Of a stretch of 64,000 nucleotides of DNA, positions 1 to 9,617 are shown piece by piece. Origin of the DNA: HXMU1420-2 sp040830545 (lineage in GTDB: Bacteria; Pseudomonadota; Alphaproteobacteria; Rhodobacterales; Rhodobacteraceae). The DNA is taken from positions 1 to 64,000 of the forward strand of contig JBFOMB010000047.1 of the NCBI GenBank assembly GCA_040830545.1, in the 5' to 3' direction. A program made the position numbers and the translations under genes. The notes under the pieces were generated by a model, which was not told where the DNA came from, searched no databases, and saw only the letters and a list, made by a program, of their open reading frames with translations. The first letter of the stretch is position 1. Every line of letters begins with the position of its first letter.

Positions 1-102
1 AGCGGCACCGGCCAGAGCAACAACAGCTGCGGTCAGCACAACCCAGTCAACTGTAACTGCGCCGTCTTCGTCTTTGCGGAAGTTCTTGATGAACTTGATC
101 AT
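1..102 (-). CDS. Flp-family type IVb pilin, N-terminal part (runs off the left edge)
   Basis: Only the first 34 codons are present. They show a short basic leader (MIKFIKNFRKDEDGA) followed by a hydrophobic stretch (TVDWVVLTAAVVALAGAA). This is the layout of Flp/Fap pilins, which have a prepilin leader and then a membrane helix that packs in the pilus core. A clear GGAGG lies 8 nt before the ATG. In the known family the leader is cut by a TadV/CpaA-type prepilin peptidase and the pilin is assembled by Tad machinery. Those genes are not visible here and would lie to the left, if linked. The assignment rests on a short fragment. Confidence 0.8.
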   Translation of the reverse strand, partial: MIKFIKNFRKDEDGAVTVDWVVLTAAVVALAGAA

Positions 103-448
103 GGTGTGTCCCTCCAAAGGATCTCTAGGTTTCAAATAACCGCGTCGTCTTGTGTCAGAGCCGCCTCTCTCTGTTGGCTCATGTCCGCCGTGGTTGACTG
201 TAATTAGCCAGAGGGTCGTGGCAGGAATGGGGCAGGAAAATGGAAATTCGCGTCAAATTGAAAATTTCGGCAATTTTCTGCTAGTGCGCTGTAAAGTCAG
301 CGATTTCCTGCGATTTCGTTGCGCAAGGCATGTGATTTTTTTGCTGAAGGTGCAGAAATTCAGTGGAATTGAGGCCCTTTTTGCCGGGATTTTCTGGCCT
401 CAGGCCCCAAAAAACGGGACATAAGAAGAAAAAACATGAGGCAGGCAA
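103..448. other. AT-rich divergent intergenic region
   Basis: This 346-base region separates the leftward pilin gene from the rightward transglycosylase and presumably holds both promoters. It is visibly more AT-rich than its surroundings. It contains a hairpin-capable inverted repeat, GAAAATT/AATTTTC, at 260-278, and a tandem GCGATTTC pair at 300-307 and 310-317. A reading frame spanning 152-424 has no recognisable protein features and I treat it as noise. Confidence 0.5.
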
Positions 449-1261
449 ATGAAGACGCGCATGTTCGCGGTTACGCTGGTATTGGCGGTCGCGTTGGGTG
501 TGCCCGCAGCGGCGGGGCCCAAACCCTTCCCCGATTTCAGCGCGAAACGTGTGAAGCCACCGTCGCCCGGAACGGGCAAGCGGATCACGATTCAAATCGA
601 ACCGCAGCCAGAGGTCACCGTGCCTGAAGCGACGCCTGAAACGGAAACGGCGTCTGCCTCCGTTCCGGCATCGACAATCGGCAACTACACGTGGTTCTGG
701 GACGCGGTGTCGCCTGAGCTGACGCAAAGCGGACCTGGACGGCTGGAAAAGGCAATGTTCACGTTGCAGGCCAATGGCAGTGTTGCAGCACCCCGATTGC
801 AGGACATGCAGAACATTGCGTTGGAAAACGGCATTGAAATCCTGAAATCGACCATCGGTACGAAAGTCTCGCCTGCCTTGGTGTTGGCTGTGATTTCTGT
901 TGAATCTTCGGGACGGCCAGATGCGGTCAGTTCGGCGGGCGCACAGGGTCTCATGCAGTTGATGCCTGCAACGGCAGACCGTTTTGGCGTCACTGATGCA
1001 CTGTTGCCCAATGAAAACATTGGCGGCGGGGTAAAATACCTCGACTGGCTAATGGAGGAATTTGGAGGTGATCCGATTCTGGTACTGGCTGGATACAACG
1101 CGGGCGAGGGATCGGTGCGCAAACATGGCGGCGTGCCGCCCTATGCTGAAACACGGGACTATGTGCCCAAGGTGCTGTCCGCCTTCCAGGTGGCGCGCGG
1201 TCTATGTAAAACGCCGCCCGAATTGATTTCGGACGGCTGTGTTTTTGCTGCGATGAACTAA
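449..1261 (+). CDS. Lytic transglycosylase, SLT domain
   Basis: This 270-residue exported murein lytic transglycosylase cleaves the glycan strand of peptidoglycan in the periplasm. A signal peptide covers residues 1-22 (Ala-rich cleavage region), followed by a Pro/Thr-rich linker to about residue 75. The C-terminal half is a goose-lysozyme/SLT fold. It carries the catalytic Glu152 in ISVESSG, GLMQLMP at 167-173 and AGYNAGE at 214-220, the three classical motifs of family 1 enzymes. It ends only 10 bases before the convergent scoB stop. Which peptidoglycan process it serves (pilus assembly, recycling or division) is unknown. Confidence 0.88.
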   Translation: MKTRMFAVTLVLAVALGVPAAAGPKPFPDFSAKRVKPPSPGTGKRITIQIEPQPEVTVPEATPETETASASVPASTIGNYTWFWDAVSPELTQSGPGRLEKAMFTLQANGSVAAPRLQDMQNIALENGIEILKSTIGTKVSPALVLAVISVESSGRPDAVSSAGAQGLMQLMPATADRFGVTDALLPNENIGGGVKYLDWLMEEFGGDPILVLAGYNAGEGSVRKHGGVPPYAETRDYVPKVLSAFQVARGLCKTPPELISDGCVFAAMN

Positions 1262-1271
1262 CGTGGGGACG

Positions 1272-1895
1272 TCAGACGATCGTACCTGCGGTTGAGGCAC
1301 GCATTTCTTCCTCGCTGACGCCATCGGCCAGTTCGACGATCTTCAGGCCGCCCTCAACCACGTCCAGAACGCCGAGATTGGTGATGATCCGGTCGACCAC
1401 ACCCTTGCCCGTCAGCGGCAGGGTGCATTCGGTCAGAACCTTGCTGTCGCCGTGTTTGTTGGTGTGGTCCATCACGACGATGACGCGGCCAACACCGGCC
1501 ACCAGATCCATCGCGCCGCCCATGCCTTTGACCAGTTTGCCCGGGATCATCCAGTTGGCCAGGTCACCGTTTTCGGCCACTTCCATCGCGCCCAGGATCG
1601 CTGCTGCGATCTTGCCACCACGGATCATGCCAAAGCTGGTTGCGCTGTCGAAGTAGGACGTGCGGCGCAGTTCGGTGATCGTCTGCTTGCCCGCGTTGAT
1701 CAGGTCCGGGTCCTCGTCGCCTTCGAACGGGAAGGGGCCCATTCCCAGCATGCCGTTTTCGGATTGCAGTGTGATGTCCTTGTCACCAACATAGTTCGCC
1801 ACCAGCGTCGGGATCCCGATGCCGAGGTTCACGTACATGCCGTCTTCCAGTTCCTGCGCGGCCCGTTCGGCCATCTGATTGCGATCCCAGGGCAT
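1272..1895 (-). CDS. scoB: 3-oxoacid CoA-transferase subunit B
   Basis: This is the 207-residue beta subunit of a succinyl-CoA:3-oxoacid CoA-transferase, which activates acetoacetate to acetoacetyl-CoA using succinyl-CoA. The SENGMLGMGP motif at 45-54 contains the catalytic Glu46 that forms the enzyme-CoA thioester in this family. The chosen ATG shares one base with the scoA stop (TGATG), so the subunits are translationally coupled. A longer frame upstream lies inside scoA and is rejected. Acetate or butyrate CoA-transferase activity is possible because family members overlap in specificity. Confidence 0.9.
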   Translation of the reverse strand: MPWDRNQMAERAAQELEDGMYVNLGIGIPTLVANYVGDKDITLQSENGMLGMGPFPFEGDEDPDLINAGKQTITELRRTSYFDSATSFGMIRGGKIAAAILGAMEVAENGDLANWMIPGKLVKGMGGAMDLVAGVGRVIVVMDHTNKHGDSKVLTECTLPLTGKGVVDRIITNLGVLDVVEGGLKIVELADGVSEEEMRASTAGTIV

Positions 1896-2599
1896 CAGGC
1901 TTCCTCCTTCTTGCGCAGGGTGCGCTGTTCGATCCGCTTTTCGTGCTCGCCCTGAATGATACGGTGCACATAGATGCCGGGCAGGTGGATGTGATCGGGC
2001 TCCAGTGCGCCGGGCTCGACGATTTCCTCGACTTCCATGATGCAGACCTTGCCGCACATGGCCGCCGGCGGATTGAAGTTGCGCGCTGTCTTGCGGAAGA
2101 TCGCGTTGCCGGTGGTGTCGGCCTTCCAGGCTTTGACGATGGACAGATCGGCAAAAATGCCCTCCTCCATGATGTAGGTCTCGCCGTTGAAATCCTTGTG
2201 TTCCTTGCCATCGGCGATCACGGTACCAACGCCGGTTTTGGTATAGAAGCCGGGGATGCCCGCTCCGCCTGCGCGCATACGCTCCGCCAGGGTGCCCTGT
2301 GGGTTGAATTCCAGTTCCAGTTCACCGGACAGGTATTGGCGCATGAATTCGGCGTTCTCGCCCACATAGGACGAAATCATCTTCTTCACCTGCCGGGTCT
2401 GCAGCAGGATGCCAATGCCGAAATCGTCCACGCCTGCGTTGTTGGAGGCGAAGGTCAGATCCTTGACACCGCTTTCCTTGATCGCCTGCAACAGCAGTTC
2501 AGGAATACCGCAGAGGCCAAAGCCACCTGCCGCAATCAACATGCCATCGCTCAGCACACCATCCAGGGCCTCTGCGGCGCTGGAATAGACTTTCTTCAT
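1895..2599 (-). CDS. scoA: 3-oxoacid CoA-transferase subunit A
   Basis: This is the 234-residue alpha subunit of the CoA-transferase that pairs with the downstream beta subunit. The N-terminal GGFGLCGIPE motif (about residues 25-34) is the glycine-rich CoA-binding signature of class I CoA-transferase alpha chains. The start was placed at MKKVYSSA, preceded by AGGGGC-like purines, because 20 additional upstream codons lack family character. In Rhodobacterales this pair typically serves ketone-body or polyhydroxybutyrate breakdown. That role is known for the family and not shown by the neighbours here. Confidence 0.9.
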   Translation of the reverse strand: MKKVYSSAAEALDGVLSDGMLIAAGGFGLCGIPELLLQAIKESGVKDLTFASNNAGVDDFGIGILLQTRQVKKMISSYVGENAEFMRQYLSGELELEFNPQGTLAERMRAGGAGIPGFYTKTGVGTVIADGKEHKDFNGETYIMEEGIFADLSIVKAWKADTTGNAIFRKTARNFNPPAAMCGKVCIMEVEEIVEPGALEPDHIHLPGIYVHRIIQGEHEKRIEQRTLRKKEEA

Positions 2600-2729
2600 G
2601 AGATGCCCCTCCGGTTCGGAAACTGCGGAGGTTTTGACGCTGCGCCGCGGCGGAGTCAATCACGAGTAACGGTAGCCGGGGCCTTGTATCCGGCCCCAAC
2701 GCGCTTTCTGAAGCACGTTTGTCTCTGGG

Positions 2730-5303
2730 TCAGGACGCCTTTTTCGTCTTTGCCGTTGTTTTCTTGGCCGCGGGCTTCTTTGCCGTTTTCTTAGCGGGGG
2801 CTTTCTTGCGCGTGCCCTTCTTGGCCGCCTTTTCTGCCAACAAAGGCAGCGCTTGTTCCAGCGTCACGGTTTCCGCCGTCGTTTCCTTGGGCAATGTGGC
2901 ATTCACCTTGCCCCATTTGACATAAGCCCCGTAACGCCCGTCCATCACGTTCACCGGCTCGCCGTCATCCGGGTGCGGGCCCAGCTCCTTTAACGGCTTG
3001 GCTGCCGCACCTCGTCCACGCCCCGGATTGGCACGTTTTTCCGCCAACAATTCAACGGCCCGATTCATGCCGATTTCAAAAACGTCATTGGGGTCCTTGA
3101 GGTTTACGTAAACCGGTTTTGCATCCTCGGGACCCTGGTGCATGATATACGGCCCGAACCGGCCAAAGTTTGATCGGATGGCACCGCCTTCGGGATGCTC
3201 GCCAATGTCCCGTGGCAGACTGAGCAGGGTCAGCGCCTTTTCCAGATCCATCGCGTCCTTGTCCCACCCGCGGGGCAGAGAGGCGCGCGGTGGTTTCTTG
3301 TTCTCCGGCGTCGGTTCGCCGCGCTGAACGTAGGGACCGAAGCGGCCGGATTTCAGCCAGATTTCATCACCGGCATCTTCACCTAGCACGCGTTCATCAC
3401 CGTCTGCCCCTTCGCCCGCAATGGGTCGGGTGTAGGTGCATTCCGGGTAGTTGCCGCAGCCGACAAATCCGCCGGTGCGCGAGGTTTTCAGGTGCAGTTG
3501 GCCCACACCGCATTTGGGGCAGACGCGTGGATCGGACCCGTCTTCGCGCGGGGGATACAACTGATCGCTGAGCGCTTCGTCCAGCACATCCAGCACCTGC
3601 GCGATGCGCAGGTCGGAGGTTTCGGTGATCGCGGCAGAAAAATCGCGCCAGAAGCGGTTCAGCACGTCCTTGTAGTCCAGGCTGCCCGCGCTGATCGTGT
3701 CGAGTTCATCTTCCAGGTTGGCTGTAAACTCGTACCCGACATATTTGCGGAAGAAGTTCAGCAGGAAGATCGTGACAATCCGCCCTTTGTCCTCGGGGAT
3801 CAGGCGGTTCTTGTCCTTGCGCACATATTCCCGGTCCTGAATCGTGGTGACAATGCTGGCATAGGTGGACGGGCGGCCGATCCCCAGCTCTTCCATGCGC
3901 TTTACCAGTGTTGCCTCGGTATAGCGTGGCGGGGGCTGGGTGAAATGCTGCTCGGGTGTAACCGAGCGCTTGTCTGCGGTCTCCCCCTGCATGATCTGGG
4001 GCAGGCGGCGGTCGTCTTCATCCACAACCGTATCGTCGCGGCCCTCTTCGTATACGCGCAGGAACCCGTCAAACAGCACCACCTGACCGGTGGCGCGTAG
4101 GCCGACCTGACCATCTGCGCTGCCGATATCGACAGTGGTGCGCTCCATCCGGGCGGCTTCCATCTGGCAGGCCAGGGTACGTTTCCAGATCAGGTCATAG
4201 AGTTTCGCTTGATCCGAATCTTTCAGGTTCAGAGCTTTCGCATCTGCTGTCATCTCTGTTGGGCGGATACACTCATGCGCCTCTTGCGCGTTCTTCGCCT
4301 TGTTTTTGTAAATGCGGGGCGAGGACGGGACGTATTCCGCGCCATAACGGGCTGCGATTGCATCGCGGGCGGCTTGCACGGCCTCGGGCGCCATGTCGAT
4401 CCCGTCGGTTCGCATATATGTAATGTGCCCGGCCTCATAGAGGCGCTGTGCCGCATTCATTGTCTGGCGTGCGCCCATCCCGAACTTGCGGCTGGCTTCC
4501 TGTTGCAAGGTTGAGGTCATGAAGGGCGCGGTGGGATTACGGCTGGCTGGTTTGGCCTCAACCGATTTCACGGTCAGATCGCGGGAGGCTATCGCCTGCA
4601 CGGCCAGTTCGGCCTGTGTTTCGTTTTCGATATCGTAGCGGTCAAGCCTTTGCCCGGCGAGCACGGTCAACCGCGCCTCGTAATCCTGTCCGCGCGGTGT
4701 GCCCAGCAGTGCCTTTACTGACCAGTATTCGCGCGGCTTGAACGCCTCGATCTCCATCTCGCGTTCGACGATCAGACGCAGGCAAACAGATTGCACGCGA
4801 CCGGCACTGCGCGCGCCGGGCAATTTGCGCCACAACACGGGCGACAGATTGAACCCCACCAGATAGTCCAGCGCGCGGCGGGCCAGGTAGGCCTCCACCA
4901 GTGCGGTATCGACCTGGCGGGGGTTTTGCATCGCCTCGGTCACCGCATCCTTGGTGATCGCGTTGAAGGTCACTCGCGACACAGGCGTGGTTTTCTTGAT
5001 CGAGCGGCGTTTGGTCAGCGCCTCTTGCAGGTGCCAGGAAATCGCCTCGCCCTCGCGATCCGGGTCGGTGGCGAGAATCAGTTCGCCGTCCGCCGCCAGC
5101 GCGTCCGCAATCGCTTTGACGTGTTTGCGGCTGTCGACGGAAACCTCCCATTTCATGTCAAAATCGTGTTCGGTATCGACCGATCCGTCCTTGGGCGGAA
5201 GGTCGCGGACATGCCCATAAGACGCCAAAACCGTGTAACCGGGGCCGAGGTATTTGTTGATGGTTTTGGCCTTGGCCGGGGATTCAACAACAACTACGGG
5301 CAT
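2730..5303 (-). CDS. topA: DNA topoisomerase I
   Basis: This 857-residue type IA topoisomerase relaxes negative supercoils. It opens with the TOPRIM domain (VVVESPAKAKT at 4-14; DPDREGE at 80-86 for Mg2+). The active-site Tyr296 lies in ITYMRTDGI. One C4 zinc-ribbon module is visible near residues 590-625 (CPKCG to CGNYPEC), followed by degenerate topoisomerase-associated repeats and a Lys/Ala-rich tail that probably binds DNA. Its length is typical for alphaproteobacteria. It is transcribed away from the small exported gene at 5431. Confidence 0.97.
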   Translation of the reverse strand: MPVVVVESPAKAKTINKYLGPGYTVLASYGHVRDLPPKDGSVDTEHDFDMKWEVSVDSRKHVKAIADALAADGELILATDPDREGEAISWHLQEALTKRRSIKKTTPVSRVTFNAITKDAVTEAMQNPRQVDTALVEAYLARRALDYLVGFNLSPVLWRKLPGARSAGRVQSVCLRLIVEREMEIEAFKPREYWSVKALLGTPRGQDYEARLTVLAGQRLDRYDIENETQAELAVQAIASRDLTVKSVEAKPASRNPTAPFMTSTLQQEASRKFGMGARQTMNAAQRLYEAGHITYMRTDGIDMAPEAVQAARDAIAARYGAEYVPSSPRIYKNKAKNAQEAHECIRPTEMTADAKALNLKDSDQAKLYDLIWKRTLACQMEAARMERTTVDIGSADGQVGLRATGQVVLFDGFLRVYEEGRDDTVVDEDDRRLPQIMQGETADKRSVTPEQHFTQPPPRYTEATLVKRMEELGIGRPSTYASIVTTIQDREYVRKDKNRLIPEDKGRIVTIFLLNFFRKYVGYEFTANLEDELDTISAGSLDYKDVLNRFWRDFSAAITETSDLRIAQVLDVLDEALSDQLYPPREDGSDPRVCPKCGVGQLHLKTSRTGGFVGCGNYPECTYTRPIAGEGADGDERVLGEDAGDEIWLKSGRFGPYVQRGEPTPENKKPPRASLPRGWDKDAMDLEKALTLLSLPRDIGEHPEGGAIRSNFGRFGPYIMHQGPEDAKPVYVNLKDPNDVFEIGMNRAVELLAEKRANPGRGRGAAAKPLKELGPHPDDGEPVNVMDGRYGAYVKWGKVNATLPKETTAETVTLEQALPLLAEKAAKKGTRKKAPAKKTAKKPAAKKTTAKTKKAS

Positions 5304-5430
5304 TTAGCTCAAAACCTCTTCGACAGTCTGCGGCGCGTTCTATGGCGGGGGGACATGTGGGGGGCAAGTGTGGATTGTCAATCCGCGCATTTTGGGCGCA
5401 GATTGGCGGCGTTGGTTTTGGAGCGTTTCG

Positions 5431-5880
5431 ATGTTTGCCCTTCTGGTTCGCGCCTTTGTTCTGTGTGCTGCGTTGCTGTCGGCTACGGCAGGCTTGGCCT
5501 GGGAGGAACCGGCGCGCGGGACGAAAACCCGCAAGGCGTTGATGGACGCAATACGCCCGCATGCAGTGTGGATGCTGGGCGAAGAGATCGAGTTCGTGGT
5601 CTATGACCTGCGGCGGCAGGACGGTCTGGCGTTTGCCAGTGTTTACCCTCAACGCCCCGGGGGAAAGCCGATAGATATTGCATCCACCCCGGCGATGCGT
5701 CGCGGGCAGTTGGACACAGAGTTCATGGACGGCGTGACGATGCAAGCGCTTTACCAACGGTCCGGCGACACCTAGGTCGCAGTCCACTGGGCCATTGGCG
5801 CGACGGATGTCTGGTACAGTTGGGAGCCGCTCTGTGCAGTGTGGCGCCCAGTTATCCCCGAGGCGTGCCAGGGGCTTTGA
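5431..5880 (+). pseudogene. Small exported protein interrupted by an in-frame TAG
   Basis: The frame encodes a signal peptide (MFALLVRAFVLCAALLSATA) and a mature domain with FVVYDLRRQDGLAF, VYPQRPGG and, after the break, IGATDVWYSW. It reads 114 codons, meets TAG at 5773-5775, then continues in the same frame for 34 more codons to TGA at 5878-5880. From memory, related exported proteins have Trp at this position (G-x-W-x-V before IGATDV), so a TGG to TAG change is the simplest explanation. The function is unknown. It could be a true null allele, a sequencing error or a readthrough gene. A GGAG lies just upstream of the ATG. Confidence 0.7.
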
Positions 5881-5884
5881 CGGG

Positions 5885-7036
5885 TCAGACAACCCGGGCC
5901 AGTAAACCGCCGGGCTGTCGCGATACGTGCCCTTCCAGCTCCAGATCGACCAGCGCCGGTCCGACATCGCTGGCCGTCGCGGATAGGTCGCGAATTAACT
6001 GATCTTCGGCGATGGGAGAGGGACCCAACCTGTCCAGAATCTGTTGATGGAGCTTCGCGGTTTCGCGCAGGCTGCGTTTCTCCGGTGCGGTTGCCTGTGG
6101 CAGATCCAGAATGGACTGTACCGGCGACTGTTTCGCGATCTCTTCCATGGGCAAGGCCGCGATGACGTCCTCGGCATTTCGCACCAAGGTCGCACCATCC
6201 CGGATCAGCATGTTGCATCCGGATGCACGAGCATCGAAAGGATGCCCGGGCACCGCCAACACCTCGCGTCCCTGGTCCAATGCGTCACGGGCTGTGATCA
6301 GGCTGCCAGACTTGGCAGCAGCTTCTACCACGATTACGGCATCCGCGAGACCCGAGATGATTCGATTGCGGCGCGGGAAATCCCGCGCTTGCGGCTGCAG
6401 GCCCATGGGTCGTTCGGACACGATGAGACCCTGTGTGCCAATGTCTGCCGCTAAACCTGCGTTTTCGGCGGGATACCGAATGTCCACGCCACCCGCCATC
6501 ACGGCGATGGTGCCCGTTGGCAGGGCCGCCAGATGGGACGCTGCATCAATGCCCCGTGCCAATCCGGACACAACCACATGCCCTGATTCACCCAGTTCGC
6601 GGGCCAGTGACCGTGCCATCCGCGTGCCCAGGGACGATGCATTGCGTGCGCCGACCAACGCGATCATTGACCGGAGCATCAGTTTGCGATCCCCTACGGT
6701 CCACAACATCGGTGGGGCGTCGGAAATTTGCGCAAGTGCCTTTGGATAGTCAGCCTCCCCAAGGCACAAAAGCCGCGCTTTGGCGGCTTTTGCAGCCTTG
6801 AGTTCAGCTTCGATAACGCCGGGCGGACATACTTCGTATGACGTAACCCCGGCCTGACGCGCCACTTCGGGCAACGCGGCAAGCGCATTCTGCGCCGAGC
6901 CATGTTCCGCCATCAGTCGATGAAATGTGCTGACACCGACGCGGCGGGAGCGCAGCAGACGAAGCCACGAAAACCGATCTTCTTCCGTGGTGGGTGGGAG
7001 TGGGGGGTGAGTGGAAGAAACTTGTGCTTCGGTCAT
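5885..7036 (-). CDS. dprA: DNA-processing protein DprA
   Basis: This 383-residue DprA/Smf protein binds incoming single-stranded DNA and loads RecA during natural transformation. The Rossmann-like core shows GARNASSLGT, SGLARGID, GTIAVMAGGVD and FPRRNRIISGLA, all hallmark motifs of the family. A C-terminal winged-helix (ending SRQPGGLLARVV) is also typical. The start at MTEAQ was chosen because GGAG sits 6 nt upstream; a start five codons earlier is possible. It is convergent with the broken small exported gene, with 4 bases between stops. Confidence 0.93.
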   Translation of the reverse strand: MTEAQVSSTHPPLPPTTEEDRFSWLRLLRSRRVGVSTFHRLMAEHGSAQNALAALPEVARQAGVTSYEVCPPGVIEAELKAAKAAKARLLCLGEADYPKALAQISDAPPMLWTVGDRKLMLRSMIALVGARNASSLGTRMARSLARELGESGHVVVSGLARGIDAASHLAALPTGTIAVMAGGVDIRYPAENAGLAADIGTQGLIVSERPMGLQPQARDFPRRNRIISGLADAVIVVEAAAKSGSLITARDALDQGREVLAVPGHPFDARASGCNMLIRDGATLVRNAEDVIAALPMEEIAKQSPVQSILDLPQATAPEKRSLRETAKLHQQILDRLGPSPIAEDQLIRDLSATASDVGPALVDLELEGHVSRQPGGLLARVV

Positions 7037-7166
7037 CCGTTGCTCCGCCATGCTGCACGAATGGTGTAGATCAACCGAGGTTAACGGGTCGTGAATCAAT
7101 TCAAGTTTTGTGCGAATTTTTCACGAACCCGACACGTGTGCGTGGCAAAGCCCAATTTTCAAAGCC

Positions 7167-8588
7167 TCAGGCCGCCGACCCGCCAACCGTCAAGCCGCCA
7201 ATAAGGGTCGAGGGCTGACCCACACCAACCGGCACCCATTGGCCAGCCTTGCCGCAATTGCCCATTCCCGGGTCCAGCGCCATGTCATTGCCCAGACCAC
7301 GAATCTGGCGCAGCGACGTTGGGCCGTCCCCGATCAGGGTTGCGCCCTTCACTGGCGCGCCGACCTTGCCGTTTTGCACGCGATAGGCCTCGGTACAGGA
7401 AAACACGAACTTGCCGTTCGTGATGTCGACCTGACCACCGCCGAATCCAACGGCCCAGATGCCGTCCTTCAGATCCGACACCAATGCGCCGGGGTCAGTG
7501 TTGCCGCCCAGCATATAGGTGTTGGTCATGCGCGGCATGGGCGCATGGGCATAGCTTTGACGCCGCCCGTTGCCCGTGGGCGCTACACCCATCAATCGCG
7601 CATTCTGGCGGTCCTGCATGTAACCGACCAGAGTACCGTCCTCGATTAACGTCGTCTTGCCTGACGGGGTGCCCTCGTCATCGACGGAAATCGAACCCCG
7701 CCGATCGGGAATCGTGCCGTCATCCAGCACGGTCACTCCGAGCGCCGCGACCTGCTTGCCTAGCAGCCCGGCAAACGCAGACGTGCCCTTGCGATTGAAA
7801 TCGCCTTCCAGACCGTGCCCAATTGCTTCGTGCAGCAGGATACCGGGCCAACCCGGTCCCAGCACAACGTCCATCACACCTGCAGGGGCTGGAACGGCTT
7901 CGAGGTTCACGCAGGCAATGCGCAGGGCCTCTTTCGCCTTGGCCTGCCAATCGTTGGCGTCCAGCAAACCATCCAGCCCGACGCGTCCGCCGCCTCCGGT
8001 GCTGCCGCTTTCACGGCGTCCGTTCTGTTCGACGATGACCGAGATGTTGACGCGCGTCATGGGGCGCGTGTCACGGACCTCGCTGCCATCAGCACGCAGA
8101 ATCGCAACCTCTTGCAGCGATGCCGCCAGAGATGCCGTCACTTGCACCACCCGTTTGTCCAGATCGCGCACATAGGCATCAATCTCGCGCAGAGTCTCCA
8201 CCTTCACAGGGAAACTGTGTCCCTCAATCGGATCACTGTCGGTGTAAAGCCGTCGATTCGTCGACTGAGGTGTATCGGCAAGGCTGCCGCCACCGTCGCC
8301 CACGGCCAAACGCGCGGTTTCCGCCGCCCGGCGGAGCGACGAAACCGTCATTTCGGTCGAATGCGCATACCCGGCCACCTCGCCCCGGACAGCCCGCAAC
8401 CCAAATCCTTCGGCCGCGTCGTAACCGGCGTTCCGCAACCGGCCATCATCGAAGACCAGCGATTCGGACTTGCGACGCTCGACAAACAGTTCTCCGTCAT
8501 CGGCCCCATCCAGCGTGGTACGCAGGATTGGCAGCACTTCTTCCCGGGGCAGGGCGTCGTTGAACGGATCGAACGTGTCTTGTGACAT
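7167..8588 (-). CDS. tldD: Metalloprotease TldD
   Basis: This 473-residue TldD subunit of the TldD/TldE (PmbA) protease carries the zinc site HEAIGHGLEGD (HExxxH, residues 253-258). The rest of the chain has the expected glycine-rich segments (TGGGGRVG; PTGNGRRQSY). The complex degrades unstructured peptides and matures some modified peptides. No TldE gene is in the window, so the partner must lie elsewhere. The start at MSQDTF is preceded by GGAG; twelve upstream codons in frame are unlikely to be translated. Confidence 0.94.
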   Translation of the reverse strand: MSQDTFDPFNDALPREEVLPILRTTLDGADDGELFVERRKSESLVFDDGRLRNAGYDAAEGFGLRAVRGEVAGYAHSTEMTVSSLRRAAETARLAVGDGGGSLADTPQSTNRRLYTDSDPIEGHSFPVKVETLREIDAYVRDLDKRVVQVTASLAASLQEVAILRADGSEVRDTRPMTRVNISVIVEQNGRRESGSTGGGGRVGLDGLLDANDWQAKAKEALRIACVNLEAVPAPAGVMDVVLGPGWPGILLHEAIGHGLEGDFNRKGTSAFAGLLGKQVAALGVTVLDDGTIPDRRGSISVDDEGTPSGKTTLIEDGTLVGYMQDRQNARLMGVAPTGNGRRQSYAHAPMPRMTNTYMLGGNTDPGALVSDLKDGIWAVGFGGGQVDITNGKFVFSCTEAYRVQNGKVGAPVKGATLIGDGPTSLRQIRGLGNDMALDPGMGNCGKAGQWVPVGVGQPSTLIGGLTVGGSAA

Positions 8589-8755
8589 GGTGAAAGGCTC
8601 CGTCTGGCAAGGTGATTGCGGCAAAAGCGTCCGTTTGACGCAAGCATGTGGCTTTATCTGACTGCCGGAATATGATTTCTAACGTCGGCAAAGACAATGG
8701 GCTGTCGGTGTGTGCCGTTGCCCGACCACATGCGATCAAACGATCAGGACGTGAC

Positions 8756-9598
8756 ATGAAAAAAGCAATTTCGCTCGCAGGGGTGCTGGCCGCCCTGTCC
8801 GCTCTGCCAGCAATAGCTCAAGACGGGTTGGAGACGATTGGTAAGCCGGTCGACCGGGCCACCGGGTTTCAGCCAGCAGCAACCGAACTGGCCAGCGAGA
8901 TCCATTTCCTGGACGGCCTGCTGACCACGATCATCACACTGATCTGTATCTTTGTGACGATCCTGATCGCGATTTGTATCTTCCGCTACAATCGTCGGGC
9001 CAATCCGAACCCTGCGGGCTTCACGCACAACACGCCAATCGAGGTGGCGTGGACCATCATCCCGATCCTGATCCTGGTGTTCATCGGTGCCTTCTCTCTG
9101 CCTATTCTGTTCAAGCAGCAGGAAATCCCCGAAGGTGACATCACTATCAAGGTGACTGGCTACCAGTGGTACTGGGGTTATGAGTATGTCGACCATGAAT
9201 TCGCCTTCGACAGTTTCATGCTGGCCAGGGAAGATCTAGAAGCCAACGGCTATGCACCGGACGAATATCTGCTGGCGACCGACACGGCTGTGGTTGTCCC
9301 TGTCGACAAGGTTGTCGTGATGCAAGTGACCGGCGCGGACGTGATCCATTCCTGGACCATCCCGTCCTTTGGCGTGAAGCAGGATGCTGTGCCGGGACGT
9401 CTGGCAGAGCTGTGGTTCAAGGCCGAGAAGGAAGGCATCTATTTCGGACAGTGTTCGGAACTGTGTGGTAAGGACCATGCCTATATGCCGATCACGGTTA
9501 AGGTCGTGAGCCAGGAAGCCTATGACGCATGGCTGGATGGCGCGATCGAGGAATATGCCGGAACACCGCGCAAGGTACAGGTTGCCGCTGCGGACTAA
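8756..9598 (+). CDS. coxB: Cytochrome c oxidase subunit II
   Basis: This is the 280-residue subunit II of an aa3-type oxidase, which accepts electrons from cytochrome c through the dinuclear CuA centre. It has a signal peptide (1-21), two transmembrane helices (about 55-77 and 97-118) and a periplasmic cupredoxin domain. CuA ligands are visible as His198, Cys233, Cys237, His241 and Met244 (QCSELCGKDHAYM), together with the aromatic YQWYWGYEY patch. The start follows AGGACGTG. It is the first gene of the cox assembly cluster. The subunit I gene (ctaD) is not adjacent. Confidence 0.97.
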   Translation: MKKAISLAGVLAALSALPAIAQDGLETIGKPVDRATGFQPAATELASEIHFLDGLLTTIITLICIFVTILIAICIFRYNRRANPNPAGFTHNTPIEVAWTIIPILILVFIGAFSLPILFKQQEIPEGDITIKVTGYQWYWGYEYVDHEFAFDSFMLAREDLEANGYAPDEYLLATDTAVVVPVDKVVVMQVTGADVIHSWTIPSFGVKQDAVPGRLAELWFKAEKEGIYFGQCSELCGKDHAYMPITVKVVSQEAYDAWLDGAIEEYAGTPRKVQVAAAD

Positions 9599-9617
9599 GG
9601 TCCTAACTGCGCAGAAG

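Noticed and set aside
152..424. 90-codon frame between the pilin and transglycosylase genes
   Set aside because: Composition is random, no ribosome binding site is present, and it covers the expected divergent promoters.
5368..5430. Earlier start for the broken exported protein (MWIVNPRI...)
   Set aside because: It would place 21 non-hydrophobic codons before the signal peptide; GGAG favours the ATG at 5431.
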